Positions 33,380-41,026 of a stretch of DNA of 64,000 nucleotides are shown here, in pieces (positions within the stretch are counted from its first letter, which is position 1; the number at the start of each line of letters is the position of its first letter). The stretch is from Glycomyces sp040645615 (lineage in GTDB: Bacteria > Actinomycetota > Actinomycetes > Mycobacteriales > Micromonosporaceae): NCBI RefSeq assembly GCF_040645615.1, contig NZ_JBEYYO010000002.1:1-64000 (forward strand). The letters run 5' to 3'. Under the pieces are notes generated by a model. That model did no database searches and had not been told where the DNA came from. It worked only from the letters and a program-made list of their open reading frames with translations. A program made the position numbers and the translations under genes.

Positions 33380-33682
33380 GTGCGCTCCCCGACGACTCGA
33401 ACAATGCTCGCACTGATCGTAACCCGGGCGCGCCCGGAACTCGGTCCGCGCTTTCCGCTCGGAGGCCCACCCCACCCGGGGGCCCCTCCCCCCCCGCCCC
33501 CCACCCACCCCTCCCCTTCGATTGCCCACCCCACCCTTCGGTACCTGCCCTCCCTCGGTGCTGCGCGTCCGCGAGGGGGCGGACGCGGTGCGGTTGTCCC
33601 GGTTGCGAGGGCGGCCGCTCGCTTCGGGGCTCGGCTCCGGGGTTGCGGGAGGCGCCTTCTCGCTTCCCCGGAGCGTTGACCG

Positions 33683-34531
33683 CTATTGGTGCAGGGCCAT
33701 GGTCACCGCCTCGATTCGGGTCTTGATCTCCTCGAGCTCGTCCTGGTCGGGGCTCCAGCCTCGTTCGAGGAGCGTGTCTCGGAGGCGGGTGAGCCAGGGG
33801 CGGGGGTGTTCGGTGACATCGGATGCGGTGAGGACATGGACCTCCCAGCCCAGATTGCGGAGCGTTTGATGGCGGCGGTGGTCGGCGGTTTCGGCGGTGA
33901 GGCCGAGGTGGGTGGCGAGGCCGTCGTATTCGACTCCGACCCGCCATCGCTCCCAGCCGAGGTCGAGGAACTTGACCCGCCCGTTCGGTGTGCGGACCCG
34001 CAGTTGCGGGACCGGGGGTGGCAGGCCCGCGTCACCGATGAGGCAGCGGGTCCAGGACTCCATGGGCGATTCCGCCCGCGGGTCGGCCGACAGGAGGGTG
34101 GTGTTCGCCTGCCTCAAGCGCGCGCCGTGGACCGGTTCGAGCGCGGCCAGGAGGTGGTCGGAACCGATGCCCGCGCGGAGCATCTGGTCGGCGGCGGCCA
34201 CCGCCTCCAGGCGAGGCAGGTCGGCCGCGCAGTCGACCAGCGTGCGGGCGAGGGTGGTCACCGGGAGGCCGTCGACCACCGTGATCTGGGACAGCGGCGG
34301 GTCAGGCGAGCTTTCTACCGGCCAGCGCCGCTGGTCGGCGCCCGGCGGGAGGACATCGAAGCCGTGGATCCAGGCCGCGGTGCGGCCGGTCGCGACCAGG
34401 CGGTAATCGGATTCGAAGGCCGCTTCGAAGCGCATGAGGAGGTCGGAATGGGAATCCGACATTTCCTCGTCGAAATAGGTGGTGTCGGTCATCGTGGCTG
34501 TCGCGGTGCGATACGTCGGTATTTGCGTCAT
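33683..34531 (-). CDS. DUF559/AbiEi-like endonuclease-fold protein
   Basis: 282 aa from the ATG at 34531; GTG 34567 and ATG 34492 are alternatives and none has a clear ribosome site. The central part (PVTTLARTLVDCAADLPRLEAVAAADQMLRAG) is like the AbiEi-type antitoxin region of actinobacterial proteins. The C-terminal part (FLDLGWERWRVGVEYDGLATH, then HRRHQTLRNLGWEVHVLTASDV) has the D-x(n)-E-Y-D-G pattern of the PD-(D/E)xK-like DUF559 fold. It could be a nuclease or a solitary antitoxin relative; no partner toxin is adjacent. DnaA-box-like sites lie at its 5' end. Confidence 0.65.
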   Translation of the reverse strand: MTQIPTYRTATATMTDTTYFDEEMSDSHSDLLMRFEAAFESDYRLVATGRTAAWIHGFDVLPPGADQRRWPVESSPDPPLSQITVVDGLPVTTLARTLVDCAADLPRLEAVAAADQMLRAGIGSDHLLAALEPVHGARLRQANTTLLSADPRAESPMESWTRCLIGDAGLPPPVPQLRVRTPNGRVKFLDLGWERWRVGVEYDGLATHLGLTAETADHRRHQTLRNLGWEVHVLTASDVTEHPRPWLTRLRDTLLERGWSPDQDELEEIKTRIEAVTMALHQ

Positions 34532-34559
34532 GTGACAACTGTGACCACTCTGCCACCAG

Positions 34560-34635
34560 GTGTCCACAAAAACTTTCCGCCTGTGGATAACTTCGGCTGA
34601 AATCCGCGTAATCCCAGCTCAGTACCTGTGGATAA
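34560..34635. promoter_or_regulatory. Three DnaA-box-like sites
   Basis: Perfect TTATCCACA boxes (written TGTGGATAA on the plus strand) at 34582-34590 and 34627-34635, plus GTGTCCACA at 34560-34568 on the plus strand. They lie in the short region between the endonuclease-fold gene and the small secreted protein gene. Confidence 0.6.
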
Positions 34636-34638
34636 CTT

Positions 34639-34681
34639 GCTAGGGGTGGCCCGGTCGCTTCGCGACCGAGCCACCCCTAGC
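34639..34681 (-). terminator. Long hairpin after the small secreted protein gene
   Basis: GCTAGGGGTGGC-CGGTCGC pairs with GCGACCG-GCCACCCCTAGC around a TTC loop with one mismatch. It follows the stop of the minus-strand gene at 34706. Confidence 0.85.
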
Positions 34682-34705
34682 AAAAACAACGAGCCTGACC
34701 GGCCC

Positions 34706-34987
34706 CTAGCGGTACCCCAAAGTGCAGGCCTTATCGGCGTGCGCCTTCGCGACCTTCAGGAACTGAAGCTGCCGGTAGCACTGCGCGTACCCCACCACCT
34801 TGCCGCCGGCCTGCGCGGCCCTGCACGCCTGCGTCATCCCCACCGACACCGCATACCCCTGGTTCGTCAGGTACTTCGTGCAAGCGAACGCGTTGGCCTG
34901 CGCCGGGGCCGCGACCGCCAGCGCGGCCGCGGCGCCGATGAGGAGCGCGCTCAGTGTGAGCGCGAGTCTGCTTGCGGCCCTTCGCAT
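34706..34987 (-). CDS. Small secreted cysteine-containing protein
   Basis: 93 aa. A signal peptide (basic RRAASR, hydrophobic core, APAQANA cleavage area near residue 32) leaves a mature peptide of about 61 residues with four Cys (ACTKY, QACRAA, QCYRQ, ACTLG), enough for two disulphides. The mature part is basic. Secreted peptides of this kind are common in actinomycetes and often uncharacterised. It is 4 bp downstream of the membrane-anchored protein gene, so they probably share a transcript. Confidence 0.75.
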   Translation of the reverse strand: MRRAASRLALTLSALLIGAAAALAVAAPAQANAFACTKYLTNQGYAVSVGMTQACRAAQAGGKVVGYAQCYRQLQFLKVAKAHADKACTLGYR

Positions 34988-34991
34988 GAGG

Positions 34992-35828
34992 TCAGTATTC
35001 GACGTCGCAGAGCTTCCATTGGCCGCCTTCTTCGACAGCGGTGAACGTGTAGCCGCTGCCTCCGTCGACGTCCTCTTGGCTTTCGGGCGCCGAGTCGTCC
35101 ATGGTCCAGCCGACCCAGACTTCGGTGCCGCCGGAGACCTCGCGGGACATGCTCCACAGCAGGAATCCGAAGCCCCAGCCTTCGTTCTCCAGCTCCCAGT
35201 CGCGGTCGAACTCCATGCTGTCGGTGGGGTTGGCGCACACGACCGATTCGAGCGCCGCGTTGTCGTCGGAGTCGGCGGCGAGACGGTACGTCAGAGCCGC
35301 GCCTTCGGGCGTGTTGGCGTCGAAGCTGTCGGAGTTGACGGGCGTGCCCCAGGTCGCGAAGTCGTCGTCGACGGTGCCGCCGGTGTCCTCTTCCTCCGTG
35401 GTCTCCTCTTCGACCGGTTCGGAGGAGGGCTCTTCCTCGGCGGTGGTCTTGTCCTCGTCGCCGCCCTTGGCGTCGGGTTTGTCGTCGCCGAGGCCGGGGA
35501 TGATGAGCACGGCGGCCACGCCGAGGACCAGGACCAGGCCGATGACGACTGCGAGGATGACGCCGAGGCTGCCGCCCTGCCGCGCGGGCGGGAGCGGGGG
35601 AGGCAGGACCGATCCGGGCGCCGTCGGGTAGCCCTGTTGCACGCCCACCTGCGGTGACATCATCGGCGGGCCCGGCTGGGTGTACTGCGGCTGCGGGGGC
35701 TGCTGCTGGTAGTAGTTGCCGGGCGGAGGCGTGGTGTTGTACCCCTGCATGTAGGGGTCGGTGGGCGGCTGCGGCTCGGGTTGCAGCTGGTACTGCGGGT
35801 TCTCGCCGCCGGGGGGCGGATACGTCAT
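34992..35828 (-). CDS. Pro/Gln-rich membrane-anchored protein
   Basis: 278 aa from the ATG at 35828. The N-terminal 100 residues are cytosolic, rich in Pro, Gln and Tyr. One transmembrane helix (about 105-130) is followed by an acidic Glu/Thr/Asp linker and a C-terminal extracytoplasmic domain with two Cys (SVVCANPTDS and KLCDVEY), of the DUF4878/NTF2-like kind seen in many actinobacterial anchored proteins. Function unknown. It starts 395 bp from the next gene. Confidence 0.72.
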   Translation of the reverse strand: MTYPPPGGENPQYQLQPEPQPPTDPYMQGYNTTPPPGNYYQQQPPQPQYTQPGPPMMSPQVGVQQGYPTAPGSVLPPPLPPARQGGSLGVILAVVIGLVLVLGVAAVLIIPGLGDDKPDAKGGDEDKTTAEEEPSSEPVEEETTEEEDTGGTVDDDFATWGTPVNSDSFDANTPEGAALTYRLAADSDDNAALESVVCANPTDSMEFDRDWELENEGWGFGFLLWSMSREVSGGTEVWVGWTMDDSAPESQEDVDGGSGYTFTAVEEGGQWKLCDVEY

Positions 35829-36223
35829 CGCTCGGTACGCCTCGTCTTCTCGGGGGAATCGGACGCGGTGAATGGGTTTCACCGGAGGTGACCTCGATCG
35901 TACAGGCCACCGGCGTCATTGTGGCACCCCGAAACGTGCAGGTCGAGGGTCGCTTGAGCGCGCCTGACGCATATGGGCACGAACCTCGCCCCGGCCCCTT
36001 CCGCCTCATTGGTGACGCCTGGGACTGCGCATTGCGTCCTGTCGCACACCCTGTGCGATCGGGGCTGGCGTGGCGGGACTACGATTCTTTCCCCGGCCCT
36101 CTGCGCGCCCGCGATCCCTCAGGCGCGCAACCCGCCCCGACGGACCCCCGCCGTGGCCGGCGGCGACGCCGTACCGAGAAGTTCAGGCAGCTAAGAGAAA
36201 CGCTTCTACCCGAGGTTCAACGT
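35829..36223. other. Divergent intergenic region
   Basis: About 395 bp between the minus-strand membrane-protein gene and the plus-strand HEAT-like gene. The plus-strand frame stays open through it without a start that has a ribosome site. It should hold both promoters; I could not fix either. Confidence 0.5.
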
Positions 36224-37336
36224 ATGGCGAACGCCAATGCAGTGCAGCTTTGGACGCTCCGATGCTCCGTGATGCTCGCGCCCGTTCCGGTCGTGGAGCT
36301 GTCCGGGGTCAACCGCCTCTGGGGCTACGGCCTCCTCTACCCCGCCATCGCCGCGACGTGGGCGACGAGCCGCTGGCAGCGCCGCAGGCGCGCCCGCGCG
36401 CAGCGCGATGAGCAGCGGTCCCGTTCGGGTTTCTGGGACGCGGAGGGCCCCACCACGATCGGCATGGCCGTCACGGCCACTGTGGACGCTGAGACGCATG
36501 ACCGCCGCGACCGCGCGATGAGCAGCCTGGTGGCCTCGATCCAGAACGAGGCGCTCGACCCGGACCTGCGCATCCAACTGATTCAGGACCTGGTCGACTT
36601 GGGCGGCAAGGACATGGCGCAGCGGCTCGCGCCTGTAGCGGTGACGTCTGAAGTGGACGTCGAGGTGCGTCTCGAAGCCGCCGAGCACATGAGCCGCTTC
36701 GATCTCGACGACGCCTCGCGGGCGCTGGAGTCGATCGCGGCCGATGCCGCTGTGGCGGACAAGTATCGCCTGGACGCTGCGAACGCGCTGGCCGACTGCG
36801 CGCGTCGGGCGGCGGGGATCGCTCTGATGCAGTTGGTGACCGATGACAAGGTCAGTGAGTACGTGCGGCATTCGGCGGCGAACACGCTGCGGCGCGTGAA
36901 CCGGGACGCGGCGGCGATGGCGTTGCGGCACTTGGCGATCGCGCCGTTGGTGAGTGCGCGGTTGCGGATCATCTGCGCTGAGCAGCTCGCCGACTTCAAC
37001 TCCGAGGACGCCGAGAACGCGTTGTGGCGGTTGGTGAAGGGCGTCGAGGCGGTGATGGACCATCACTTGGGGATCGACGCGGCCGAGGCGATGCACGGGA
37101 TCAACCCGGAAGTGGGGATCGAGGCGTACTCGGTGCTGGCGGTCGATTCGTGCATTCACTGGTCGGGGCGGATCGAGGCGGCCTACCGGCTCGGGCGGCT
37201 CGGCATTCGCGACGGGTTCGACATGCTCAGCGACTTCGCCTGCGCCGCTTCGGTCGCCGACGTGTACGGGCTCGCCGCGCTGGACCGGCTGTTCCAGCTG
37301 GAGGTCGAATCGGGAACGCTCGACCCGGAGGACTAG
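36224..37336 (+). CDS. HEAT-repeat-like membrane-associated protein
   Basis: 370 aa from the ATG at 36224; earlier starts in this open frame cannot be excluded. A hydrophobic stretch at residues 10-45 (SVMLAPVPVVELSG, YGLLYPAIAATWA) suggests membrane attachment. The rest is a series of 30-35-residue helical pairs with VRLEAAEHMSRFDLDDASRALESIA, YRLDAANALADCARR, VRHSAANTLRRVNRDAAAMALRHLA and LRIICAEQLADF, like HEAT or PBS-lyase repeats. Such repeats mediate protein-protein contact. No enzyme motif. Followed by a 26-bp perfect hairpin. Confidence 0.7.
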   Translation: MANANAVQLWTLRCSVMLAPVPVVELSGVNRLWGYGLLYPAIAATWATSRWQRRRRARAQRDEQRSRSGFWDAEGPTTIGMAVTATVDAETHDRRDRAMSSLVASIQNEALDPDLRIQLIQDLVDLGGKDMAQRLAPVAVTSEVDVEVRLEAAEHMSRFDLDDASRALESIAADAAVADKYRLDAANALADCARRAAGIALMQLVTDDKVSEYVRHSAANTLRRVNRDAAAMALRHLAIAPLVSARLRIICAEQLADFNSEDAENALWRLVKGVEAVMDHHLGIDAAEAMHGINPEVGIEAYSVLAVDSCIHWSGRIEAAYRLGRLGIRDGFDMLSDFACAASVADVYGLAALDRLFQLEVESGTLDPED

Positions 37337-37343
37337 TCGAACG

Positions 37344-37398
37344 ACGAATGCGATTGGCGGGGTGTGCGCTATGCGCACACCCCGCCAATCGCATTCGT
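37344..37398. terminator. 26-bp perfect inverted repeat with TAT loop
   Basis: Arms 37344-37369 and 37373-37398 pair without mismatch around TAT. It lies between convergent genes, so it can terminate both. Much longer than the other terminators here. Confidence 0.9.
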
Positions 37399-37438
37399 TC
37401 ACGACCTCGCGCGACGGTGGCCGTTCGAACGAGCCGAC

Positions 37439-38140
37439 TTACACCGTCGTCAGGCGCTCCTGGATCCTCACCACCTCCGCTTCGGTCACCGCCGAGCGGA
37501 TCTCGTGGTGCGGCGTGTCTGCTTCGGACAGTGAGGCCAGGAGGGCCCGGCCCAGGCTCGCTTGCGTCAGGGCGAACAGGCGCAGCAGCAGCGGCAGGAG
37601 TGCGGCCAGGACCAGGCCTCCCAGGACTGCCAGCGTCGAGACCGCCAGGTAGGAATCGCCCCAGCCGAGCCAGCGCGTCGCGTGCTCAATGCCGTCGGCT
37701 TCGCCGGTGGCGCCGCGGATGATCCAGGAGTACAGCGGGTAGGTCAGCGAGGCCAGGGTCGCGGCCCACATCGTCAGGGCCACAACGAAACCGGTGATGG
37801 CGAGTGGGAAGTTCACCAGGCCCCACAGCAGGTTGAGCCAGGACTGGCCGTCGGCGATGGGGGAGAGGAAGCGGCGCAGGCCGGTCTTGTCGGTGTGGCG
37901 GTAGTGGGGCGCGGGGACGGGCTGGCCGAGGACCGCGGCGAGTTGGAGTCGGCCGGCCGTGGCCAGGCCCCGCATGGCGTAGAGGGTCGCGGCGAGGATC
38001 GGGACGCCGATCCAGATGACGGCGGTGCCGAGGCCGGCGGCGAAGCCGGCGATGGTGATGACGAACGCGGGGATCGCGATCGGGAGCGAGGAGAGCAGGT
38101 AACCGGTGTCGGTGCGAAGCTGCTTGAAGATCGTGTTCAT
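37439..38140 (-). CDS. Stand-alone putative-sensor-domain membrane protein
   Basis: 233 aa from the ATG at 38140. Matches the actinobacterial sensor domain that normally sits at the N-terminus of histidine kinases: RTDTGYLLSSLPIAIPAFVIT, then GLGTAVIWIGVPILAA, LNLLWGLVNFPLAITGF and WLGWGDSYLAVSTLAVLGG. Four to six transmembrane helices. No kinase, receiver or HTH is fused; the C-terminal tail is only ARALLASLSEADTPHHEIRSAV..., which would be the start of the cytosolic region. Genes for two-component partners are not adjacent. Confidence 0.82.
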   Translation of the reverse strand: MNTIFKQLRTDTGYLLSSLPIAIPAFVITIAGFAAGLGTAVIWIGVPILAATLYAMRGLATAGRLQLAAVLGQPVPAPHYRHTDKTGLRRFLSPIADGQSWLNLLWGLVNFPLAITGFVVALTMWAATLASLTYPLYSWIIRGATGEADGIEHATRWLGWGDSYLAVSTLAVLGGLVLAALLPLLLRLFALTQASLGRALLASLSEADTPHHEIRSAVTEAEVVRIQERLTTV

Positions 38141-38334
38141 GTCTTCAATCCTGGCCGCCGCGGCGCCCGGTTCCGAGCCTGCGAGCAGGCATTTCGCCGG
38201 TAGGGTCTGCCCTACCGTGAACCGGGGGTCCGTGGGGCACAGGTGCGGCCCGGGTCGTTGACCTCGACACCGGGCCGCTATGTGCCACATGTTGCCGCTT
38301 CGTCCCGTACGGGAGTCGTTGAGGCTGCTGCTAG

Positions 38335-38405
38335 CATCGCGCTCTGCCATTGAGCTACCGCCGCATGTGGTGCGGCGGGAGGGATTCGAACCCCCAACCT
38401 TGATG
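38335..38405 (-). tRNA. tRNA B in permuted order (3' half then 5' half)
   Basis: Reading the minus strand, the 3' half comes first (38405-38368): CATC anticodon-stem strand, AGGTT variable loop, T arm GGGGG-TTCGAAT-CCCTC, acceptor CCGCCGC, A, CCA. After only CAT comes the 5' half (38364-38335): acceptor GCGGCGG, TA, D arm GCTC-AATGGCA-GAGC and GATG. The two acceptor strands pair 7/7 and GATG pairs with CATC. Assembled in order it gives a normal 75-nt tRNA with all the invariant T8, A14, G18G19 and TTC residues. No conventional partner half is found nearby. Anticodon not determinable. Confidence 0.55.
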
Positions 38406-38475
38406 TCCCAGAGAGACTCCTCGCGGGTCGCGCGGCGTGGCGAATACTGAATCTGGAGCGAGCGTCTACTGCTTC

Positions 38476-38569
38476 GCGGCCTGCCTCTACCGTTTGGGCT
38501 ACCGCCCCGGACGGTCGCGCCGGGACGGGAGGGACTCGAACCCCCACTCGGGCCGCGTTGTATTGCGGC
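38476..38569 (-). tRNA. tRNA A in permuted order (3' half then 5' half)
   Basis: Minus strand, 3' half first (38569-38521): anticodon arm GCCGC-AATACAAC-GCGGC, variable CCGAGT, T arm GGGGG-TTCGAGT-CCCTC, acceptor CCGTCCC, G. A 12-nt linker follows, then the 5' half (38508-38476): acceptor GGGGCGG, TA, D arm GCCC...GGC, A, GGCCGC. The acceptors pair 7/7 with one G-U, and the GGCCGC of the 5' half pairs with GCGGCC of the 3' half. CCA is not encoded. The anticodon-stem sequence GCCGC is present in both halves, so the break is near positions 27-32. Confidence 0.5.
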
Positions 38570-38607
38570 TGAACTTCAGTTTCAGTGTGTTCGGCGCTTG
38601 CGCGCCT

Positions 38608-38629
38608 CCCCTGTCGCTCAAAACAGGGG
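38608..38629 (-). terminator. Hairpin after the DUF7873-like gene
   Basis: CCCCTGT / ACAGGGG (7 bp) around an 8-nt loop, 12 bp after the stop of the minus-strand gene and before the tRNA halves. Confidence 0.65.
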
Positions 38630-38640
38630 GTCTAGGGGGC

Positions 38641-39375
38641 CTATTCGCCCAGGAGGTACCCGAAGACCTTCGCGCCGACCTTCTCGTCGACGACCTCGGT
38701 CCCGTTGGCCTCCTCCCGCGCGAACTTGACGGCGGTCTGGAGCTTCTCGACCCGCTCGGCCAGCTGCGTGACGCGCTTGGCCGGGGCCGCACCGGAGAAC
38801 TTCACGGTCGTCCAGTAGCCGACCGGGATGTCCTCGTAGTACACCTCGACCTGCGCCGGGTGCTCCTCTGTGGCCTCGGCCTTGACGTGGTTGCGCGGCA
38901 CCTTCTTGGTGCGCACGGTCTTCACCGCGTCGGTGGCGTGGCAGTCGGCGGCGTCGTTGAACGTCCACGACTCGGCCGCGTCCAGCACCGGCAGGGCCCT
39001 GACGAACGTCTGGAGTTCCCCGAGCTGCTTCTCCAGGAACAGGAGGTAGGTGACCGGGACGTCGGCCACGAGCGTCTCCCCGTCCACCACGATGTCAGCG
39101 GTCGCGAGCGCGTTCGTGCGGTCCTTTGTGGCCACCACGTCGAACAGGCGGGTCAGCGCTTCGGCCACGTCCCGCAGCTGCTCCTCGACGCGCCGCTGCA
39201 CCTTTGTCGACTCGGGCGGCAGCTGCTCGCCCTCCTCGTCCTTGGGCTGGTAGGTGCGCGAGATGCCCGACAGGAGCGGCGCCTTCGAAAGCTCGCGCCC
39301 CGCTTCGTTGAGTACGCGGGCGGCTTTGGTCTTGGTGGACTTCTCGATCGCGATGATCTGGTTCAGCTTCGTCAC
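38641..39375 (-). CDS. DUF7873-like hypothetical protein
   Basis: 244 aa from the GTG at 39375 with GAGGA upstream. Begins TKLNQIIAIEKSTKTKAARVLNEA and contains SGISRTYQPKDEEGEQLPPESTKVQ, a pattern I associate with a soluble family (DUF7873) shared by actinobacteria and their phages. The C-terminal part is a long amphipathic helix (KRVTQLAERVEKLQTAVKFAREEAN). Function unknown. It lies directly upstream of the permuted tRNA halves on the same strand, and a read-through transcript would include them. Confidence 0.65.
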   Translation of the reverse strand: MTKLNQIIAIEKSTKTKAARVLNEAGRELSKAPLLSGISRTYQPKDEEGEQLPPESTKVQRRVEEQLRDVAEALTRLFDVVATKDRTNALATADIVVDGETLVADVPVTYLLFLEKQLGELQTFVRALPVLDAAESWTFNDAADCHATDAVKTVRTKKVPRNHVKAEATEEHPAQVEVYYEDIPVGYWTTVKFSGAAPAKRVTQLAERVEKLQTAVKFAREEANGTEVVDEKVGAKVFGYLLGE

Positions 39376-39435
39376 GGGGCTGTCCTCACTTTCGGGCTCC
39401 ACCATAGGGAGCCGGTGCCACCGGCGGCAAGGCGT

Positions 39436-39960
39436 TTAGCGGTCGCACCACCATTTCGATTTGTGGGACGAGAGGAAGCACATGACGAGGATGGGCAGCA
39501 CGATGGCGACGCAGTCGAAGTTGATGTAGATGAAGCCGGTAGGGCGGGCGAAGTCGATCGCCGAGACCAGGACCGCGCCGAGCGCGCACTGGAAGACCAG
39601 GCCGACCGCCTCGAGCGCGATCGCGTACGTGCGGGCCGTGGCGCTTCGGCGGTAGATCCGCATGGCGAGGATCCCGCGCATGATCGCCCACGCGAGGGCT
39701 TGGGCCCCGATGGCGGTCTGGAGCAAGGGTGCCCATTCGGCCATGACCGGGTAGGCCTCGCTGTACGCGCTCGGATCGGTCACGAGGAGGGTCACTGCGT
39801 TGATGACCGTCCACACTGAACCTGCGAACAGCACCCACATCATGATGAACGCGGTCAACGTCAGGCCCGGGATGCGCGGCGGGCGCATCGGGTAGGGGAC
39901 GTGGCCCAAGTAGGGAGGCGGGCCGTCGTGGATCGGGTACTGCGGCGGGGGCGTGGCCAC
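39436..39960 (-). CDS. Four-helix membrane protein
   Basis: 174 aa from the GTG at 39960 with GGAG upstream. The first 35 residues are Pro/Tyr-rich (PPQYPIHDGPPPYLGHVPYPMRPPRIPG); four transmembrane helices follow, with a short basic loop (MRIYRRSATART). The C-terminus is SSHKSKWWCDR. No family recognised; small proteins with such Pro-rich cytosolic tails are frequent in this phylum. Confidence 0.7.
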   Translation of the reverse strand: MATPPPQYPIHDGPPPYLGHVPYPMRPPRIPGLTLTAFIMMWVLFAGSVWTVINAVTLLVTDPSAYSEAYPVMAEWAPLLQTAIGAQALAWAIMRGILAMRIYRRSATARTYAIALEAVGLVFQCALGAVLVSAIDFARPTGFIYINFDCVAIVLPILVMCFLSSHKSKWWCDR

Positions 39961-40231
39961 GGGGACTCCGGGTGCTGAGGGGGCGAGGGTGCTACCGAGT
40001 GTATTCGGATCCGGTGCCCGGCAGGGTCCGCGCTTGGTGCGCGGCCCGTGCCGGGCCGGGGTTCGGCGGAGGTTTTCGGGTGGGTATGGGCGGGGTACCC
40101 TCCATGCGGCCTGAGTGTCGTCGCGGCCACGGACCGTCCTCCCGGTGCCTGAAAAACGGGAGGAAACGTGCTGAACCGGGCGGTCGCGAGGGCTCCCATG
40201 CCCGGATGCCGTGGTGGGAACGGAGGAGCAC

Positions 40232-40963
40232 ATGATCACGCGTTTGGCCGAGTCGCTCGGGTACCGGGTGACAGAAGTCGAGGACGGCGACGGCACGGTC
40301 TCGATCGGCGGCCACGACGGGGCCAGCGCGCTGCGCATCGGGTGGCGACCGCTCATCGTCGAGGGCTACACCGGTTCGGGCTCGATCGACCGGTTCGCGA
40401 TCCGCACCCGCGACGCGGTCCTGCGCGCCGCGCTCCGCGGCCTGCGCGAACGACTTCGATCCTCCACTGAGGACCCGGTCGAGTTGGCGGGTCCGATCTT
40501 GGCGCTGCTGCAACCGGGGCACTACGGGGTCCGGGTGTGGCGCGACGCGAATGTCCACATCGAACCGTTCGGGGAGAACGAGACCGCCTGGTGGTACCCG
40601 TACGAGCCGATCGGCACCGAAGGCACCGCGGTCATCCCCACCGATGCCTGGCCGCCCTTGGACGACGCGACCGTGGCCGCCTACGCCGAGGCGATCGGCC
40701 GCGGGGAGCGACCGCTCGCGGTCGCGTTGCGCTCCGAACCGCCGGGGGACGAGCAGGACTGCGTCACCTTCCTCCTCGACGGCCACCACAAACTCGCCGC
40801 CTACCGCCGGGCCGAGGTCAACCCGCATTTCCTCGACATCGCGCGCCTGGCCGACCGACGCCCTTGCACCCCAGAGGATCTGCGCGGCGTGATCGACGGC
40901 GACGAGAAGCTCGGCGCCTCGGCCGCGAAGCTCATGCGCTACCTGGAGGACCGCCGAGGCTGA
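40232..40963 (+). CDS. ParB-like domain hypothetical protein
   Basis: 243 aa from the ATG at 40232 with GGAGGAGC upstream. The N-terminal half is an uncharacterised beta-rich region. Near residue 185 is LLDGHHKLAAYRRAEVNPHFLDIARL, which resembles the ParB/sulfiredoxin-like DGHH(R/K) motif used in nucleotide binding or nuclease activity. No DNA-binding HTH follows, so it is not a partition protein. A role in nucleotide hydrolysis is conceivable but unproven. Soluble. Confidence 0.6.
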   Translation: MITRLAESLGYRVTEVEDGDGTVSIGGHDGASALRIGWRPLIVEGYTGSGSIDRFAIRTRDAVLRAALRGLRERLRSSTEDPVELAGPILALLQPGHYGVRVWRDANVHIEPFGENETAWWYPYEPIGTEGTAVIPTDAWPPLDDATVAAYAEAIGRGERPLAVALRSEPPGDEQDCVTFLLDGHHKLAAYRRAEVNPHFLDIARLADRRPCTPEDLRGVIDGDEKLGASAAKLMRYLEDRRG

Positions 40964-41026
40964 ACGAGGGCCCCTCTGGCGGGGGAGGTGCGCTGATCGG
41001 TGACAGGAACCGCGAATCCTGAGCGA

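Noticed and set aside
35654..36223. 560-residue form of the HEAT-like protein
   Set aside because: The upstream part is antisense to the 5' end of the neighbouring gene and has no ribosome site; ATG 36224 was preferred, though an intermediate start is possible.
38368..38508. Conventional tRNA with a long insertion (5' half A plus 3' half B)
   Set aside because: The acceptor would carry a G-G mismatch and the anticodon stems (GGCCG and CATCA) do not pair, whereas the permuted pairing is near perfect for both.
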